Source: Hymenobacter citatus
Lineage (GTDB): Bacteria; Bacteroidota; Bacteroidia; Cytophagales; Hymenobacteraceae
NCBI RefSeq assembly: GCF_014333615.1
Contig: NZ_JACSCY010000016.1
Location: forward strand, 62,001 to 126,000
Reading direction: 5' to 3'
Length of the DNA: 64,000 nt
The notes below the pieces were generated by a model. That model was not told the origin of the DNA. It saw only the letters and a list, made by a program, of their open reading frames with translations, and did no database searches. Position 1 is the stretch's first letter; each line of letters opens with the position of its first letter. This document shows, piece by piece, positions 50,337-59,261 of this stretch. The translations under genes were made by a program, and so were the position numbers.

Positions 50337-51656
50337 ATGGCTATAGCCATCATCGGCGGCGGTATCTCGGGTCTCACCGTAGCGTGGTATCTGCAACAGG
50401 CTGGCGTTGCCTACGACCTTTTTGAAGCCAACAACCGGGCGGGCGGCACCATCCGCACCCAGCCCACAGATGGCTACCTACTCGAAACCGGCCCCAACTC
50501 CCTACAACTCAGCGACGACTTGCGCGACTTGGTGCAGGACCTCGGCCTCACTGAGCAGCTTCGGGATACGGCCGCTGTGAGTGCTAACCGCTACGTGCTA
50601 CGCAATGGCCGCTACCGCAAGCTACCTGGCAAACCCCAACAGTTGCTGTTTGACGGGTTTTTCAGCCTGAAAGCTCGCTACCACATTTTGCGGGAGCTGA
50701 GCCGTCCGGCCGCCCCTACCGACCCCAACGAAACGCTGGCCGGCTTCATCCGGCGCCGCTTCGATCAGGAATTGGTTGACTATGCACTGAACCCGTTCAT
50801 CTCCGGTATTTATGCCGGTGACCCCGAACAGTTACTTCTGCACAAGACATTTCCGCAATTAGCAGCATTAGAGCAAGCGCACGGTTCTGTGTTGAAGGGT
50901 TTTGCCAAAAGCGGTAGCGGGCAACGACGACGTATAGTTTCGCTACAAGGCGGTTTGCAGACGTTAACCGACACGCTTACGCAGCGCCTTGTCCATTATC
51001 ATAGTAACCAAGCTATCAACAGCATCGCCCGGCAGCCCGACGGCACTTATCAGCTGAGCACATCTGTTGAGGCAATGCCTACCCCCTACTCGGCTGTAGT
51101 GCTGGCACTACCCGCGTATGCTGCTGCGGCTTTGCTCAAACCATTGTTTGCACCGGAGGCAGCAGCTTTGGCCAACGTATATTACCCACCCATGGCCGCT
51201 GTTTACTCGTCCTACCCTCGCGAGGCCGTCACGCACCCACTCGATGGCTTTGGGGCTTTGCATCCGAAAAAAGAGAATCGCTACGCCGCCGGCAGCGTCT
51301 GGACCACGTCGTTGTTTTCAGACCGTGCGCCAGCCGGCGAAGTGCTCTTTACGACCTTTGTAGGCGGTGCTCAATATGAAGAACAAGCCCGCCAACCCGA
51401 AGCAGCCCAAAAAGCTGCTGTTCATCAGGAGCTAAGCCAGCTGTATGGCATTGAAGGGCAGCCAACGTGGCAATTTCGCTATTACTGGGAGCGGGCTATT
51501 CCGCAATTTGATACCCGCATTGTGCCCGCCCATGCCGCTGCTGCTACCTTAGCCGAGCACCGTATCTACACTGCTGCCAACTGGCTAGCCGGAGTGGGCG
51601 TCCCCGACTGCATCCGCCACGCCCGTAAGCTGAGTCGTCAGTTGATAGACATGTAG
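50337..51656 (+). CDS. hemG: Protoporphyrinogen oxidase (HemY type)
   Basis: A 439-residue FAD enzyme oxidises protoporphyrinogen IX in haem synthesis. The FAD-binding GxGxxG motif is AIIGGGISGLTVAWYLQ, followed by FEANNRAGGTIRT and LETGPNSLQLSD. SLQGGLQTLTDTLTQRL and the C-terminal IYTAANWLAGVGVPDCIRHA are also typical. The start MAIAIIGGG at 50337 leaves two residues before the first strand. Confidence 0.92.
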   Translation: MAIAIIGGGISGLTVAWYLQQAGVAYDLFEANNRAGGTIRTQPTDGYLLETGPNSLQLSDDLRDLVQDLGLTEQLRDTAAVSANRYVLRNGRYRKLPGKPQQLLFDGFFSLKARYHILRELSRPAAPTDPNETLAGFIRRRFDQELVDYALNPFISGIYAGDPEQLLLHKTFPQLAALEQAHGSVLKGFAKSGSGQRRRIVSLQGGLQTLTDTLTQRLVHYHSNQAINSIARQPDGTYQLSTSVEAMPTPYSAVVLALPAYAAAALLKPLFAPEAAALANVYYPPMAAVYSSYPREAVTHPLDGFGALHPKKENRYAAGSVWTTSLFSDRAPAGEVLFTTFVGGAQYEEQARQPEAAQKAAVHQELSQLYGIEGQPTWQFRYYWERAIPQFDTRIVPAHAAAATLAEHRIYTAANWLAGVGVPDCIRHARKLSRQLIDM

Positions 51657-51741
51657 GCTGCTCCAGGCGCTAGCTTTTCGCTGAAACGCTACCCTACCCA
51701 TAACTTTTCCCCGCATACTCGTACCATTTCCCGCATCCTCC

Positions 51742-51750
51742 TACCTTTGC
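51742..51750 (+). promoter_or_regulatory. -7 element TACCTTTGC abutting the ATG
   Basis: The element ends three bases before the ATG at 51754. With the usual spacing of the Bacteroidota -7 box the transcript would begin at or next to the ATG, so the mRNA may be leaderless. Confidence 0.5.
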
Positions 51751-51753
51751 CGC

Positions 51754-52548
51754 ATGAACGAAGGGATTGTCCTGATTCCTACTTACAATGAGCGCGAAAA
51801 CGCGGAGTTGATCGTGCGAAAGGTATTTTCGCTGCCGACGACTTTCGACGTGCTCATCATCGATGATGGCTCACCCGATGGCACCGCCGACGTTATCCGG
51901 CAGCTACAGTTAGAATTTCCAGACCGACTGTTTCTGGAAGAGCGGGCGGGTAAGCAAGGACTAGGCACGGCTTACCTCCACGGTTTTCGGTGGGCACTAC
52001 AGCGCGACTACGGCTACGTTTTCGAGATGGATGCCGATTTCTCGCACAATCCCGAAGATCTTATCCAGCTGTATGAAGCCTGCACGCAGCAGGGCTATGA
52101 CCTGGCCATTGGCTCGCGCTACATTCAGGGCGTGAATGTGGTGAACTGGCCCATGGACCGCGTATTGATGTCGTGGTTTGCTTCGGCCTATGTGCGCATT
52201 ATTACCGGCATGCCTATTATGGATGCTACGGCAGGCTTTAAATGCTACTCAGCCAATGTATTGCGCACGGTGGTACGCCACCGAATCCGGTTTGTGGGGT
52301 ATGCCTTCCAGATTGAGATGAAGTGGCTGGCCTACAAATATGGGTTTCGTATCAAGGAAGTGCCGATCATCTTCACCGACCGCACGCGGGGCACTTCCAA
52401 GATGAGCAAAGGCATTTTCAAGGAGGCTTTCTTTGGCGTGTTGCAGATGAAAGCGTCCAGTTGGTTTCGGCGCTTCAACCGGGCGTCAGCCCAGGCATCA
52501 GCTCAAAATGAGGAAGCCGCTTTATCATCTGCTGCCAAAAGTCGCTAG
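51754..52548 (+). CDS. Polyprenol-phosphate mannose synthase-like GT2
   Basis: A 264-residue family 2 glycosyltransferase makes polyprenyl-phosphate sugars at the inner membrane. Motifs are LIPTYNERENAELIVRKV, IIDDGSPDGTADVIR, GLGTAYLHGFRWAL, the metal-binding DADFSH, and FVGYAFQIEMKWLAYK followed by FTDRTRGTSKMSKGIF. The Dpm1-like form has no C-terminal membrane helices. It could feed the GT39-type enzyme at 4726-6264, but that is inference. Confidence 0.9.
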   Translation: MNEGIVLIPTYNERENAELIVRKVFSLPTTFDVLIIDDGSPDGTADVIRQLQLEFPDRLFLEERAGKQGLGTAYLHGFRWALQRDYGYVFEMDADFSHNPEDLIQLYEACTQQGYDLAIGSRYIQGVNVVNWPMDRVLMSWFASAYVRIITGMPIMDATAGFKCYSANVLRTVVRHRIRFVGYAFQIEMKWLAYKYGFRIKEVPIIFTDRTRGTSKMSKGIFKEAFFGVLQMKASSWFRRFNRASAQASAQNEEAALSSAAKSR

Positions 52549-52614
52549 TGCTTTCCGCCTGATTCCAATCGGCTGCTTACCGAAATATGCGGAGCCTCGT
52601 ATCTTGAGCTACGC

Positions 52615-53544
52615 ATGGAAAATTCTCCTCTATTCTGGGTCGGCTTCGTTGTATTCGTGCTGGCCATGCTCTTACTCGATTTGCTGGTGCTCAACCGCAA
52701 AGCGCACATCGTGCGCATGCGCGAGGCACTCGGCTGGAGCGCTTTCTGGGTAGCGTTATCCCTAAGCTTCAACTATCTGGTGTACCGCACCATGGGCCAC
52801 CAAGCTGGCCTTGAATTCCTGACCGGCTACCTCATCGAGAAGTCGTTGAGCGTTGACAATCTGTTTGTCTTTCTGTTGATTTTCAGCTACTTCAAGGTTC
52901 CTGCACAGTATCAGCACAAGATTTTATTTTGGGGAATAATGGGGGCACTGGTGCTGCGGGCAGCCTTTATTCTGGCAGGTGCGGCGTTGCTGGCAAAATT
53001 TCACTTCCTACTCTATTTGCTAGGAGCCTTCCTCGTGTACACCGGTATCAAAATGGCCATCAGCGCCGACGACCCCGAAATTGACCCCGAATCCAATCCT
53101 ATCGTCAAGTTCCTGGGCCGCCACCTCCCCATCACCAACCGCATCGATGGCCCTGATTTTTTTCTACGGCGCAATGGAGTTTTATTTGCTACCCCGCTTT
53201 TTGTGGTACTGGTGATGGTAGAAACCACCGACGTGGTCTTTGCCGCCGATTCTATTCCAGCTATTCTGGCCGTGTCGCGCGATACCTTCATTGTGTTTAC
53301 ATCCAATGTGTTTGCGCTATTAGGCTTGCGGGCTATGTATTTCGCATTGGCTGGGCTGATGCGCCTATTTCACTATCTGCACTATGGCTTATCCCTTATT
53401 CTGGTCTTTATTGGCGGCAAGCTGTTGCTTAGTGAGTATGTGCATATTCCTATGGGTGTAGCACTGGGTACAGTAGGCGTTATCTTATTTGGCTCTGTGC
53501 TCCTATCGGTTCTATTCCCCAAAGCTGAGAAATCGCTTCCATGA
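52615..53544 (+). CDS. TerC/Alx-family membrane protein
   Basis: A 309-residue protein with about nine helices belongs to the TerC family linked to metal (Mn) export and tellurite resistance. Marks are LLLDLLVLNRKAHIVRMREALGWS, LIEKSLSVDNLFVFLLIFSYF, ETTDVVFAADSIPAILAVS, with the acidic residues in the helices, and TSNVFALLGLRAMYFAL. It ends at a strong terminator. Confidence 0.92.
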   Translation: MENSPLFWVGFVVFVLAMLLLDLLVLNRKAHIVRMREALGWSAFWVALSLSFNYLVYRTMGHQAGLEFLTGYLIEKSLSVDNLFVFLLIFSYFKVPAQYQHKILFWGIMGALVLRAAFILAGAALLAKFHFLLYLLGAFLVYTGIKMAISADDPEIDPESNPIVKFLGRHLPITNRIDGPDFFLRRNGVLFATPLFVVLVMVETTDVVFAADSIPAILAVSRDTFIVFTSNVFALLGLRAMYFALAGLMRLFHYLHYGLSLILVFIGGKLLLSEYVHIPMGVALGTVGVILFGSVLLSVLFPKAEKSLP

Positions 53545-53553
53545 AGCCCCAAA

Positions 53554-53589
53554 AAAAAGCGCGCTCCTCATTAGAAGAGTGCGCTTTTT
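53554..53589. terminator. Bidirectional terminator after terC
   Basis: AAAAAGCGCGCTC pairs with GAGTGCGCTTTTT (one G-U pair) around a short loop, with A and T runs outside. It lies between converging genes. Confidence 0.88.
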
Positions 53590-53604
53590 CATAGATAAAC
53601 GGTA

Positions 53605-55755
53605 CTACGGAACTCGCGGAGGCGCAGTAGTAGGCGGCGCCGTATTAGCTCCCTCATCGGGGGTGCGGGGGGTACCGCCACCGAGCAAATCGATAAGATC
53701 CAGTGGCTCAAACTGCGCGGTATCGGCGGGTACTACGGTCCGCACGGTATCTACGGCTGTCACGATGTATTTGCGGGCCGGACCGTTCAGTGCTACCCCC
53801 AACGACAGGTTGTCGTAGTCCTGTTGTGGAATGAGGCCTTTGCGCGCCATCAGGCCCGCAATCAGGCGGTAGAAGTAGCGGGCCGAGCCGCGCAGGTTGC
53901 CGTAGCTGTCGAAGGAGTAACGGTAAAACTTGGGCTTGGGAATGATACTGGCCAAGTACAGGCTTTCCGACAGATTGAGGTTGGCGGGTTGCTTGGCAAA
54001 GTAGAACCGGGCAGCATCTTTCACGCCATAAATCTTCGGCCCCCATTCAATAACGTTCAGGTACACCTCAAACATCCGCTCCTTCGATACAATGCGGGTA
54101 TTCTCCAACAGCCACACAATCAGCATCTCCTCTACCTTACGGGCCACGGTTTTCTGCCGCGTCAGGAACACGTTTTTCACTAGTTGCATGGAGATGGTAC
54201 TGCCGCCGCGCGCAAAGCGCCGTTCCTTGATGTTCTGAATAGCCGATTTTACAAATGCCTTTTCCATAAAACCCTTATGCGAGAAAAAGCGTGGGTCTTC
54301 GGCCGTCTGAATAGCTCCTTTCAGGTAATTAGAAACCTGATTGTAGGGCGTGAAATCGGGATTAGATGGTCCTACCAGGAAGGTTTTAATGGAGTCGCCC
54401 TTGTCGTTGTAGGCAGTGTAGGCAAATTCCTCATTCAGCTTGTTCAGGTTTTCGGCGCCAAACTTTGTAATGCGGAAGTTATTCCCTTTCAACGACGAGT
54501 TGAATTGCAGACTATCCACTTGGTTCATGTTCAGGGCCGTGTGTAGGCTGTAGGTAAGTGTGCCTTCTCCCTGCATGCCTTCCAACGACTCGAACATGCC
54601 TTCGGGTAGCGAAGCAAAGAAGTCGTTGGCTTTGGTTTCGGCTGAGTTGACGTCGATAGCCACCTGCAACCCTGCTAGCAGATCGTTGCGTGAGGTTACT
54701 CCGTTCACTTTCTTTCCAATCACCCGTTGCTTATAGGGCAGCTTCCGCACGCTAAACTCAGGATACAATTCCATCTGATTCAGCCGGATTTTAGAACCCT
54801 TTTCCAACTCAAACGAGGATTGCCCCAAGGTTGTAATAAAATTGAGGCCGCCATGACGTACCACAATATCGCGCGCGGAAATTTTGGGCTGGTACACTTT
54901 GAAGTTAACCGCCGACGCCGTGCCGCGTACCGTCAGCGCGTCGCTACTATAGTCTTTTCCATCCAGGCTGAGCTGTAGCGTATCAAACTGCACCCGGGCG
55001 TTGAAGCGCCGTTGCAGGTAGGGCAGCGTGACAGCCTGCCGATTCAGGCCAAACAACGAAGCGTTCAACTCATAGTCGCCGGGCTCGATATGGCCTTGTA
55101 CGCCCAATTGGTTTGCCACCGAGTCAATATTCGTCAGCAGCTGTCCGCTGATGTCGCCATCCTCAATTACCAGCTGCGGCATTTCGATAGTTGCATCGTG
55201 CTTGGGGCTACGATATGTGACCAGAAAGCGCCGGAAGCTGGCTTCACCGGGTACATTATCAAAAGCCGCTTCCAGCAATTGATTGGCCAGCAGCCCGTAG
55301 TTGGTACCTTTGGTAGTATCGCGCTTCACTACCGGCTCCCCTTTCTTCTTTTTGTAGAGAAACGAAAAGTTATCCTTAGCTGGCGTTTTGCGGGCCGTGA
55401 GGCGAGCATCGTTGATTTCGAGGTTGCTGAACACGGGCCGTAATGCAAACAACGACCGTAGGCTTACCGACGCTTTAATCAGGCGCGCTTGCAGCAGCGT
55501 ATCGGCGGCTACGGCCGGACCGGCTACGGGCACCAGGCTCACACCATCAATCTGCACCGAGTTCCAGTCCGTGAACTGGGCCGGGCCAAAGGCCAGCGTG
55601 AGGGGGTACTTGCGCTCTACCTTGCTTTTCACCTGCTGCATGGCATACTGCAGCAGCTGCTGACGTTTGAGAAGGAACAAGCCAAATGCACCTGCCAGTA
55701 GCACCACTAGGATGCCCAGACCAATGCCGATTTTTTTCTTCGTTGCTGGAGTCAC
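53605..55755 (-). CDS. AsmA-like domain fused to GT51 peptidoglycan glycosyltransferase
   Basis: A 716-residue membrane-anchored protein. One N-terminal helix (IGIGLGILVVLLAGAFGLFLL) is followed by a long beta-rich region (about 40-440) like AsmA/DUF748 proteins (FSNLEINDARLTARKTP, MEFQ-type strands). The C-terminal part is a lysozyme-like GT51 domain: AEDPRFFSHKGF with the catalytic Glu, RGGSTISMQLVKNVFLTR, KVEEMLIVWLLENTRIVSKERMFEVYLNVIEWGP and LYLASIIPKP. There is no transpeptidase domain. It probably polymerises lipid II in the periplasm, with the AsmA-like part perhaps carrying or sensing lipid. Confidence 0.85.
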   Translation of the reverse strand: MTPATKKKIGIGLGILVVLLAGAFGLFLLKRQQLLQYAMQQVKSKVERKYPLTLAFGPAQFTDWNSVQIDGVSLVPVAGPAVAADTLLQARLIKASVSLRSLFALRPVFSNLEINDARLTARKTPAKDNFSFLYKKKKGEPVVKRDTTKGTNYGLLANQLLEAAFDNVPGEASFRRFLVTYRSPKHDATIEMPQLVIEDGDISGQLLTNIDSVANQLGVQGHIEPGDYELNASLFGLNRQAVTLPYLQRRFNARVQFDTLQLSLDGKDYSSDALTVRGTASAVNFKVYQPKISARDIVVRHGGLNFITTLGQSSFELEKGSKIRLNQMELYPEFSVRKLPYKQRVIGKKVNGVTSRNDLLAGLQVAIDVNSAETKANDFFASLPEGMFESLEGMQGEGTLTYSLHTALNMNQVDSLQFNSSLKGNNFRITKFGAENLNKLNEEFAYTAYNDKGDSIKTFLVGPSNPDFTPYNQVSNYLKGAIQTAEDPRFFSHKGFMEKAFVKSAIQNIKERRFARGGSTISMQLVKNVFLTRQKTVARKVEEMLIVWLLENTRIVSKERMFEVYLNVIEWGPKIYGVKDAARFYFAKQPANLNLSESLYLASIIPKPKFYRYSFDSYGNLRGSARYFYRLIAGLMARKGLIPQQDYDNLSLGVALNGPARKYIVTAVDTVRTVVPADTAQFEPLDLIDLLGGGTPRTPDEGANTAPPTTAPPRVP

Positions 55756-55829
55756 GCGAACGTTTGGGAGGAGTAAACTAAGTTGCCCGGCGCACTGGAT
55801 TCGTGCCGGACTCAGGTAGAGAGAAGATA

Positions 55830-55837
55830 CAAAGGTA
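55830..55837 (-). promoter_or_regulatory. -7 element TACCTTTG for the AsmA-GT51 gene
   Basis: TACCTTTG on the minus strand, about 75 bases before the ATG at 55755. It forms a divergent pair with the plus-strand element at 55881. Confidence 0.5.
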
Positions 55838-55880
55838 CGAAAAGGCAGGTGTGCCGCATCGGCATCCTGATGGGCTTTAC

Positions 55881-55888
55881 TACCTTTG
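55881..55888 (+). promoter_or_regulatory. -7 element TACCTTTG for purB
   Basis: The exact word on the plus strand lies 26 bases before the purB ATG. The two divergent -7 boxes are about 45 bases apart, so the polymerases would compete. Confidence 0.5.
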
Positions 55889-55914
55889 GCCCTACTGGGT
55901 TATTTTTCTTCTGC

Positions 55915-57276
55915 ATGTCGACCTCCTCTGCCTATCTCTCGCTTTCGCCCCTCACCGCCCTCTCGCCTCTCGATGGGCGCTACCGCCGCGCCACGACTCC
56001 ACTGGCACCCTACTTCTCCGAGCTGGCTTTGATTCGCTACCGCGTCTTGGTAGAAGTAGAGTATTTCATTGCGTTGTGCGAGCTGCCCCTATCTCAGCTT
56101 CGTGGGGTCGACAGCCAAGTGTTCGAGCAATTGCGCATCATCTATCGGAATTTTTCGACGGAGGATGCCGAGGCGGTGAAAGCACACGAAAAGGTAACGA
56201 ACCACGACGTGAAGGCCGTAGAATACTTTCTGCGCGACCAGTTTACCGCCTTGGGCCTAGCTGATTACTTGGAGTTCATTCACTTCGGCCTCACTTCTCA
56301 AGACGTTAACAACACAGCTATTCCCCTAAGCCTGCGCGAAGGCCTGCTGGAAACATTGCTGCCCGCCTACGCGGCCGTGCGCAACCAGCTGGCGGCGCGG
56401 GCGCAGGACTGGGCTGAGGTGCCAATGCTCGCACGCACGCACGGGCAGCCGGCCTCGCCTACCCGCCTGGGTAAGGAGATTCAGGTGTTTGTGGCCCGGC
56501 TTGATGCACAAGTAGCGCTGCTGGCGCAGGTGCCGTTTGGGGCGAAGTTTGGCGGCGCTACCGGCAACTTCAACGCCCACCACGTGGCCTACCCTGGCAC
56601 CGACTGGCACCAGTTCGGCAACCAATTTGTGGAGTCGTTGGGCCTCTCGCGCTCCTACCCTACTACCCAGATTGAGCATTACGACCACCTGGCTGCGCTC
56701 TGCGACGGCCTCAAGCGCCTCAATACCATTCTCATTGATTTGGCGCGCGACGTGTGGCAGTACATTTCGCTAGGCTACTTCCGGCAGACCATTAAGGCCG
56801 GAGAGGTAGGGTCGTCGGCCATGCCGCACAAGGTCAATCCTATTGATTTTGAAAATGCAGAGGGCAACCTGGGCATGGCCAATGCTGTGCTGGAGCACTT
56901 GGCCGCCAAGCTGCCTATTTCGCGCCTTCAGCGCGACCTCACCGATTCTACGGTGCTGCGCAACCTGGGTGTGCCGCTTGGCCACGCGCTTATAGCCTTA
57001 CAGGCCCTGCAACGCGGCCTCAACAAGCTGGCCCTCGACGAAACCGCCCTGCACCGCGACCTGGAAGCCAACTGGCCGGTAGTGGCTGAGGCCATCCAGA
57101 CCATTCTGCGCCGCGAAAACTACCCCGACCCCTACAACGCGCTCAAGGCTCTCACCCGCACTCACGGCCCCATCACAGAGCATACCATCCGCGAGTTTAT
57201 TGATACGCTGGAAGTCTCTGAAGGAGTTAGGGAGGAGTTGCGTGCTATTTCGCCAACAAACTACGTGGGTATATAG
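55915..57276 (+). CDS. purB: Adenylosuccinate lyase
   Basis: A 453-residue enzyme removes fumarate from SAICAR and adenylosuccinate in purine synthesis. It has the E. coli-like long form: SPLTALSPLDGRYRRATTPL, THDVKAVEY-type NHDVKAVEYFLRDQF, HFGLTSQDVNNTA, RTHGQPASPTRLGKE and the signature GSSAMPHKVNPIDFENAEGN with the flexible catalytic Ser loop. The start MSTSSAYLSLSP at 55915 agrees with the promoter at 55881. The frame is open to 55783. Confidence 0.95.
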   Translation: MSTSSAYLSLSPLTALSPLDGRYRRATTPLAPYFSELALIRYRVLVEVEYFIALCELPLSQLRGVDSQVFEQLRIIYRNFSTEDAEAVKAHEKVTNHDVKAVEYFLRDQFTALGLADYLEFIHFGLTSQDVNNTAIPLSLREGLLETLLPAYAAVRNQLAARAQDWAEVPMLARTHGQPASPTRLGKEIQVFVARLDAQVALLAQVPFGAKFGGATGNFNAHHVAYPGTDWHQFGNQFVESLGLSRSYPTTQIEHYDHLAALCDGLKRLNTILIDLARDVWQYISLGYFRQTIKAGEVGSSAMPHKVNPIDFENAEGNLGMANAVLEHLAAKLPISRLQRDLTDSTVLRNLGVPLGHALIALQALQRGLNKLALDETALHRDLEANWPVVAEAIQTILRRENYPDPYNALKALTRTHGPITEHTIREFIDTLEVSEGVREELRAISPTNYVGI

Positions 57277-57326
57277 GTAAAAATGAGTATTCATTATAGC
57301 GCTTCAATTTGCCATTGAGTGCTGTA

Positions 57327-58028
57327 ATGACCTACTTGTCCTTCTACCATACCATTTCCAGCATGTGTCGTGCGTTGATAGAAGCAAAAGTGGCCGAAAT
57401 AGCTGCTTCGGCCGATTCGTATCCGGGTGTTATCATCATTCTAAACACCCGCACTACCTGCGTCGAGTATATGTCGGAGGCAGGACTCCGTCTGTTGCAG
57501 ACTACTCTGTCTGAGTTGCACGCTATTGGCCCTACCTACCATACCCGCTTCTTCAACCAGGAGGAATCGTTGGAATACGTACCGCGTATTCTGAACTTGG
57601 TAGCCAACAACGACCCGGACCAGATTATTACGTTCTTTCAGCAGGTTCGTCCCAATTCTAATACGGAGTGGCACTGGCACCTGACAACCATGCGTTTGCT
57701 GTTGCGCGGCCACGATGGCCTGCCGTTGCTGCTACTCTGCTTTGCCAGCCCGTTGGATGCTAGCACGCACCTAACCCCCAAGATGCAGCGCTTGCTGGAT
57801 GAGCGGGATTTTCTGCGCCGGCATCACCAGCGATTCGCGCAACTAACCAAACGAGAACGGGAAATACTGCATCTGCTGGCCCTTAGCCATAGCGCTGCCG
57901 ACATTGCCGAGCGTCTGTTCATCTCCGAGCGCACCGTAGAAACGCACCGCCGCAACATCAAGCAAAAGCTGCACGCTGATACTTTTTTTGACCTGTCGCA
58001 ATACGCACGGGCTTTTGATTTGATCTGA
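57327..58028 (+). CDS. LuxR-type transcription regulator with PAS-like N-terminus
   Basis: A 233-residue regulator. Residues to about 150 look PAS-like (SYPGVIIILNTRTTCVEYMSEAGLRLLQ). The C-terminal HTH is of the LuxR/GerE type: LTKREREILHLLALSHSAADIAERLFISERTVETHRRNIKQKL. There is no receiver domain and no transmembrane helix. The target is unknown. It starts MTYLSFYHTI at 57327, or MCRALIEAKV at 57363. Confidence 0.88.
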   Translation: MTYLSFYHTISSMCRALIEAKVAEIAASADSYPGVIIILNTRTTCVEYMSEAGLRLLQTTLSELHAIGPTYHTRFFNQEESLEYVPRILNLVANNDPDQIITFFQQVRPNSNTEWHWHLTTMRLLLRGHDGLPLLLLCFASPLDASTHLTPKMQRLLDERDFLRRHHQRFAQLTKREREILHLLALSHSAADIAERLFISERTVETHRRNIKQKLHADTFFDLSQYARAFDLI

Positions 58029-58100
58029 CCGCACAGCGTGTACGCCGGTTTATCAAGTTTCGCTTGCTATTTTTATCGCTTCCATCTCCTGCTTTCTCCT

Positions 58101-59204
58101 GTGTCTGAGCTTCTCGCCGGCGTTGTAGTACGTCCCGACTGCCGCCATTTCCGGGGTGATATTCCCTGCCGTCCCAATAAAGAACATGGCTACCTGTGCG
58201 CCGATTGCCCGGCGTATACGCCCGTGCAACAGCGCATTCTCATCATCAAGCTCGGCGCTATTGGTGATGTCATTCGTACCACGCCGCTGCTCCGGCGGCT
58301 GCGTCAGGAATATCCGGCCGCAAAAATTACGTGGCTCACGCTCACACCCGCCATTCTACCACAAGGCGAAATAGACGAGGTATTGAAGCTCGACCTACCG
58401 GCTACACTACATGTACAGGCGCGGGAGTTTGATCTGCTTTTCAACCTCGATAAGGATAAAGAAGCCTGCGCCCTGCACGATACCATTCGGGCCACTCAGA
58501 AATTCGGCTACCGCTTGCACCCGCAGTACGGCGTGGCGTGGCCCGGCAACGAGCTGGCCAATCACAAGTTTCTGACGGGCGTGTTCGATCAGTTGAGTTT
58601 GGAAAACCGGAAGCCCTACGTGCAGGAAATCTTTGAGCTGTGCGGCTTCGAGTTCCGGGGTGAAGAGTACGTGTTCGACACGCACGAAGACAAAGGATAT
58701 ATATGGAACGCCCTACCCCAGGGTAGCCCACGCATTGGCCTCAATACCGGCTGCGGCGACCGATGGACTACGCGCCTGTGGTCAGATGAGAAATGGATTG
58801 CTCTTATCACACAGTTGCAACAGGCTGGCTACGCGCCCGTGCTGCTCGGCGGTGAGGCCGAAGACGAGCGGAACCGCCGGTTGCATGCGGCTACTGGCGC
58901 TGCCTACCCCGGCACATTTCCGTTGCAGCAGTTCATCAATCTGCTCCACCAAATGGACGTCATTGTGACGCAGGTGACCATGGCCATGCACATCAGCATT
59001 GCCCTGCGCAAGCCCACCGTGCTGATGAACAACATCTTCAATCCGTACGAGTTTGACCTCTACGGTCGCGGCCAAATTGTGCAACCCGACCGTCCGTGTG
59101 TGTGCTTCTATCGAGGCTCCTGCAAGCTGGGCACCAGTTGTATGGAAGAGTTGCCGGCGGAAAAGGTCTTTGCGGCCGTGCAGGAGAGTATTCCTGTTAG
59201 CTGA
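58101..59204 (+). CDS. GT9 glycosyltransferase with N-terminal Cys motif
   Basis: A 367-residue heptosyltransferase-like enzyme from the GTG at 58101 (SELLAGVVVRPDC). The GT9 fold shows in ILIIKLGAIGDVIRTTPLLRRLR, the GLNTGCGDRWTTRLWSDEKW donor region and the VTQVTMAMHISIALRKPTVLMNN region. An N-terminal stretch holds four Cys (positions about 14, 23, 33, 36) in CRHFRGDIPCRPNKEHG and CADCPAY, as in a metal site. The frame is open to 58038, so the start is uncertain. It probably acts on a surface glycan, with the GT cluster converging on it. Confidence 0.82.
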   Translation: MSELLAGVVVRPDCRHFRGDIPCRPNKEHGYLCADCPAYTPVQQRILIIKLGAIGDVIRTTPLLRRLRQEYPAAKITWLTLTPAILPQGEIDEVLKLDLPATLHVQAREFDLLFNLDKDKEACALHDTIRATQKFGYRLHPQYGVAWPGNELANHKFLTGVFDQLSLENRKPYVQEIFELCGFEFRGEEYVFDTHEDKGYIWNALPQGSPRIGLNTGCGDRWTTRLWSDEKWIALITQLQQAGYAPVLLGGEAEDERNRRLHAATGAAYPGTFPLQQFINLLHQMDVIVTQVTMAMHISIALRKPTVLMNNIFNPYEFDLYGRGQIVQPDRPCVCFYRGSCKLGTSCMEELPAEKVFAAVQESIPVS

Positions 59205-59261
59205 TAGCTATTGACTGTCAGCTTTTATCAGTTGATGAAGGGTAGCGCTGAAGCCAGCCAC

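Noticed and set aside
59205..59261. AGCTGATAGCTATTGACTGTCAGC-like sequence after the GT9 gene
   Set aside because: It recalls the units at 21463-21551, but the arms do not pair well. It is too short to call.
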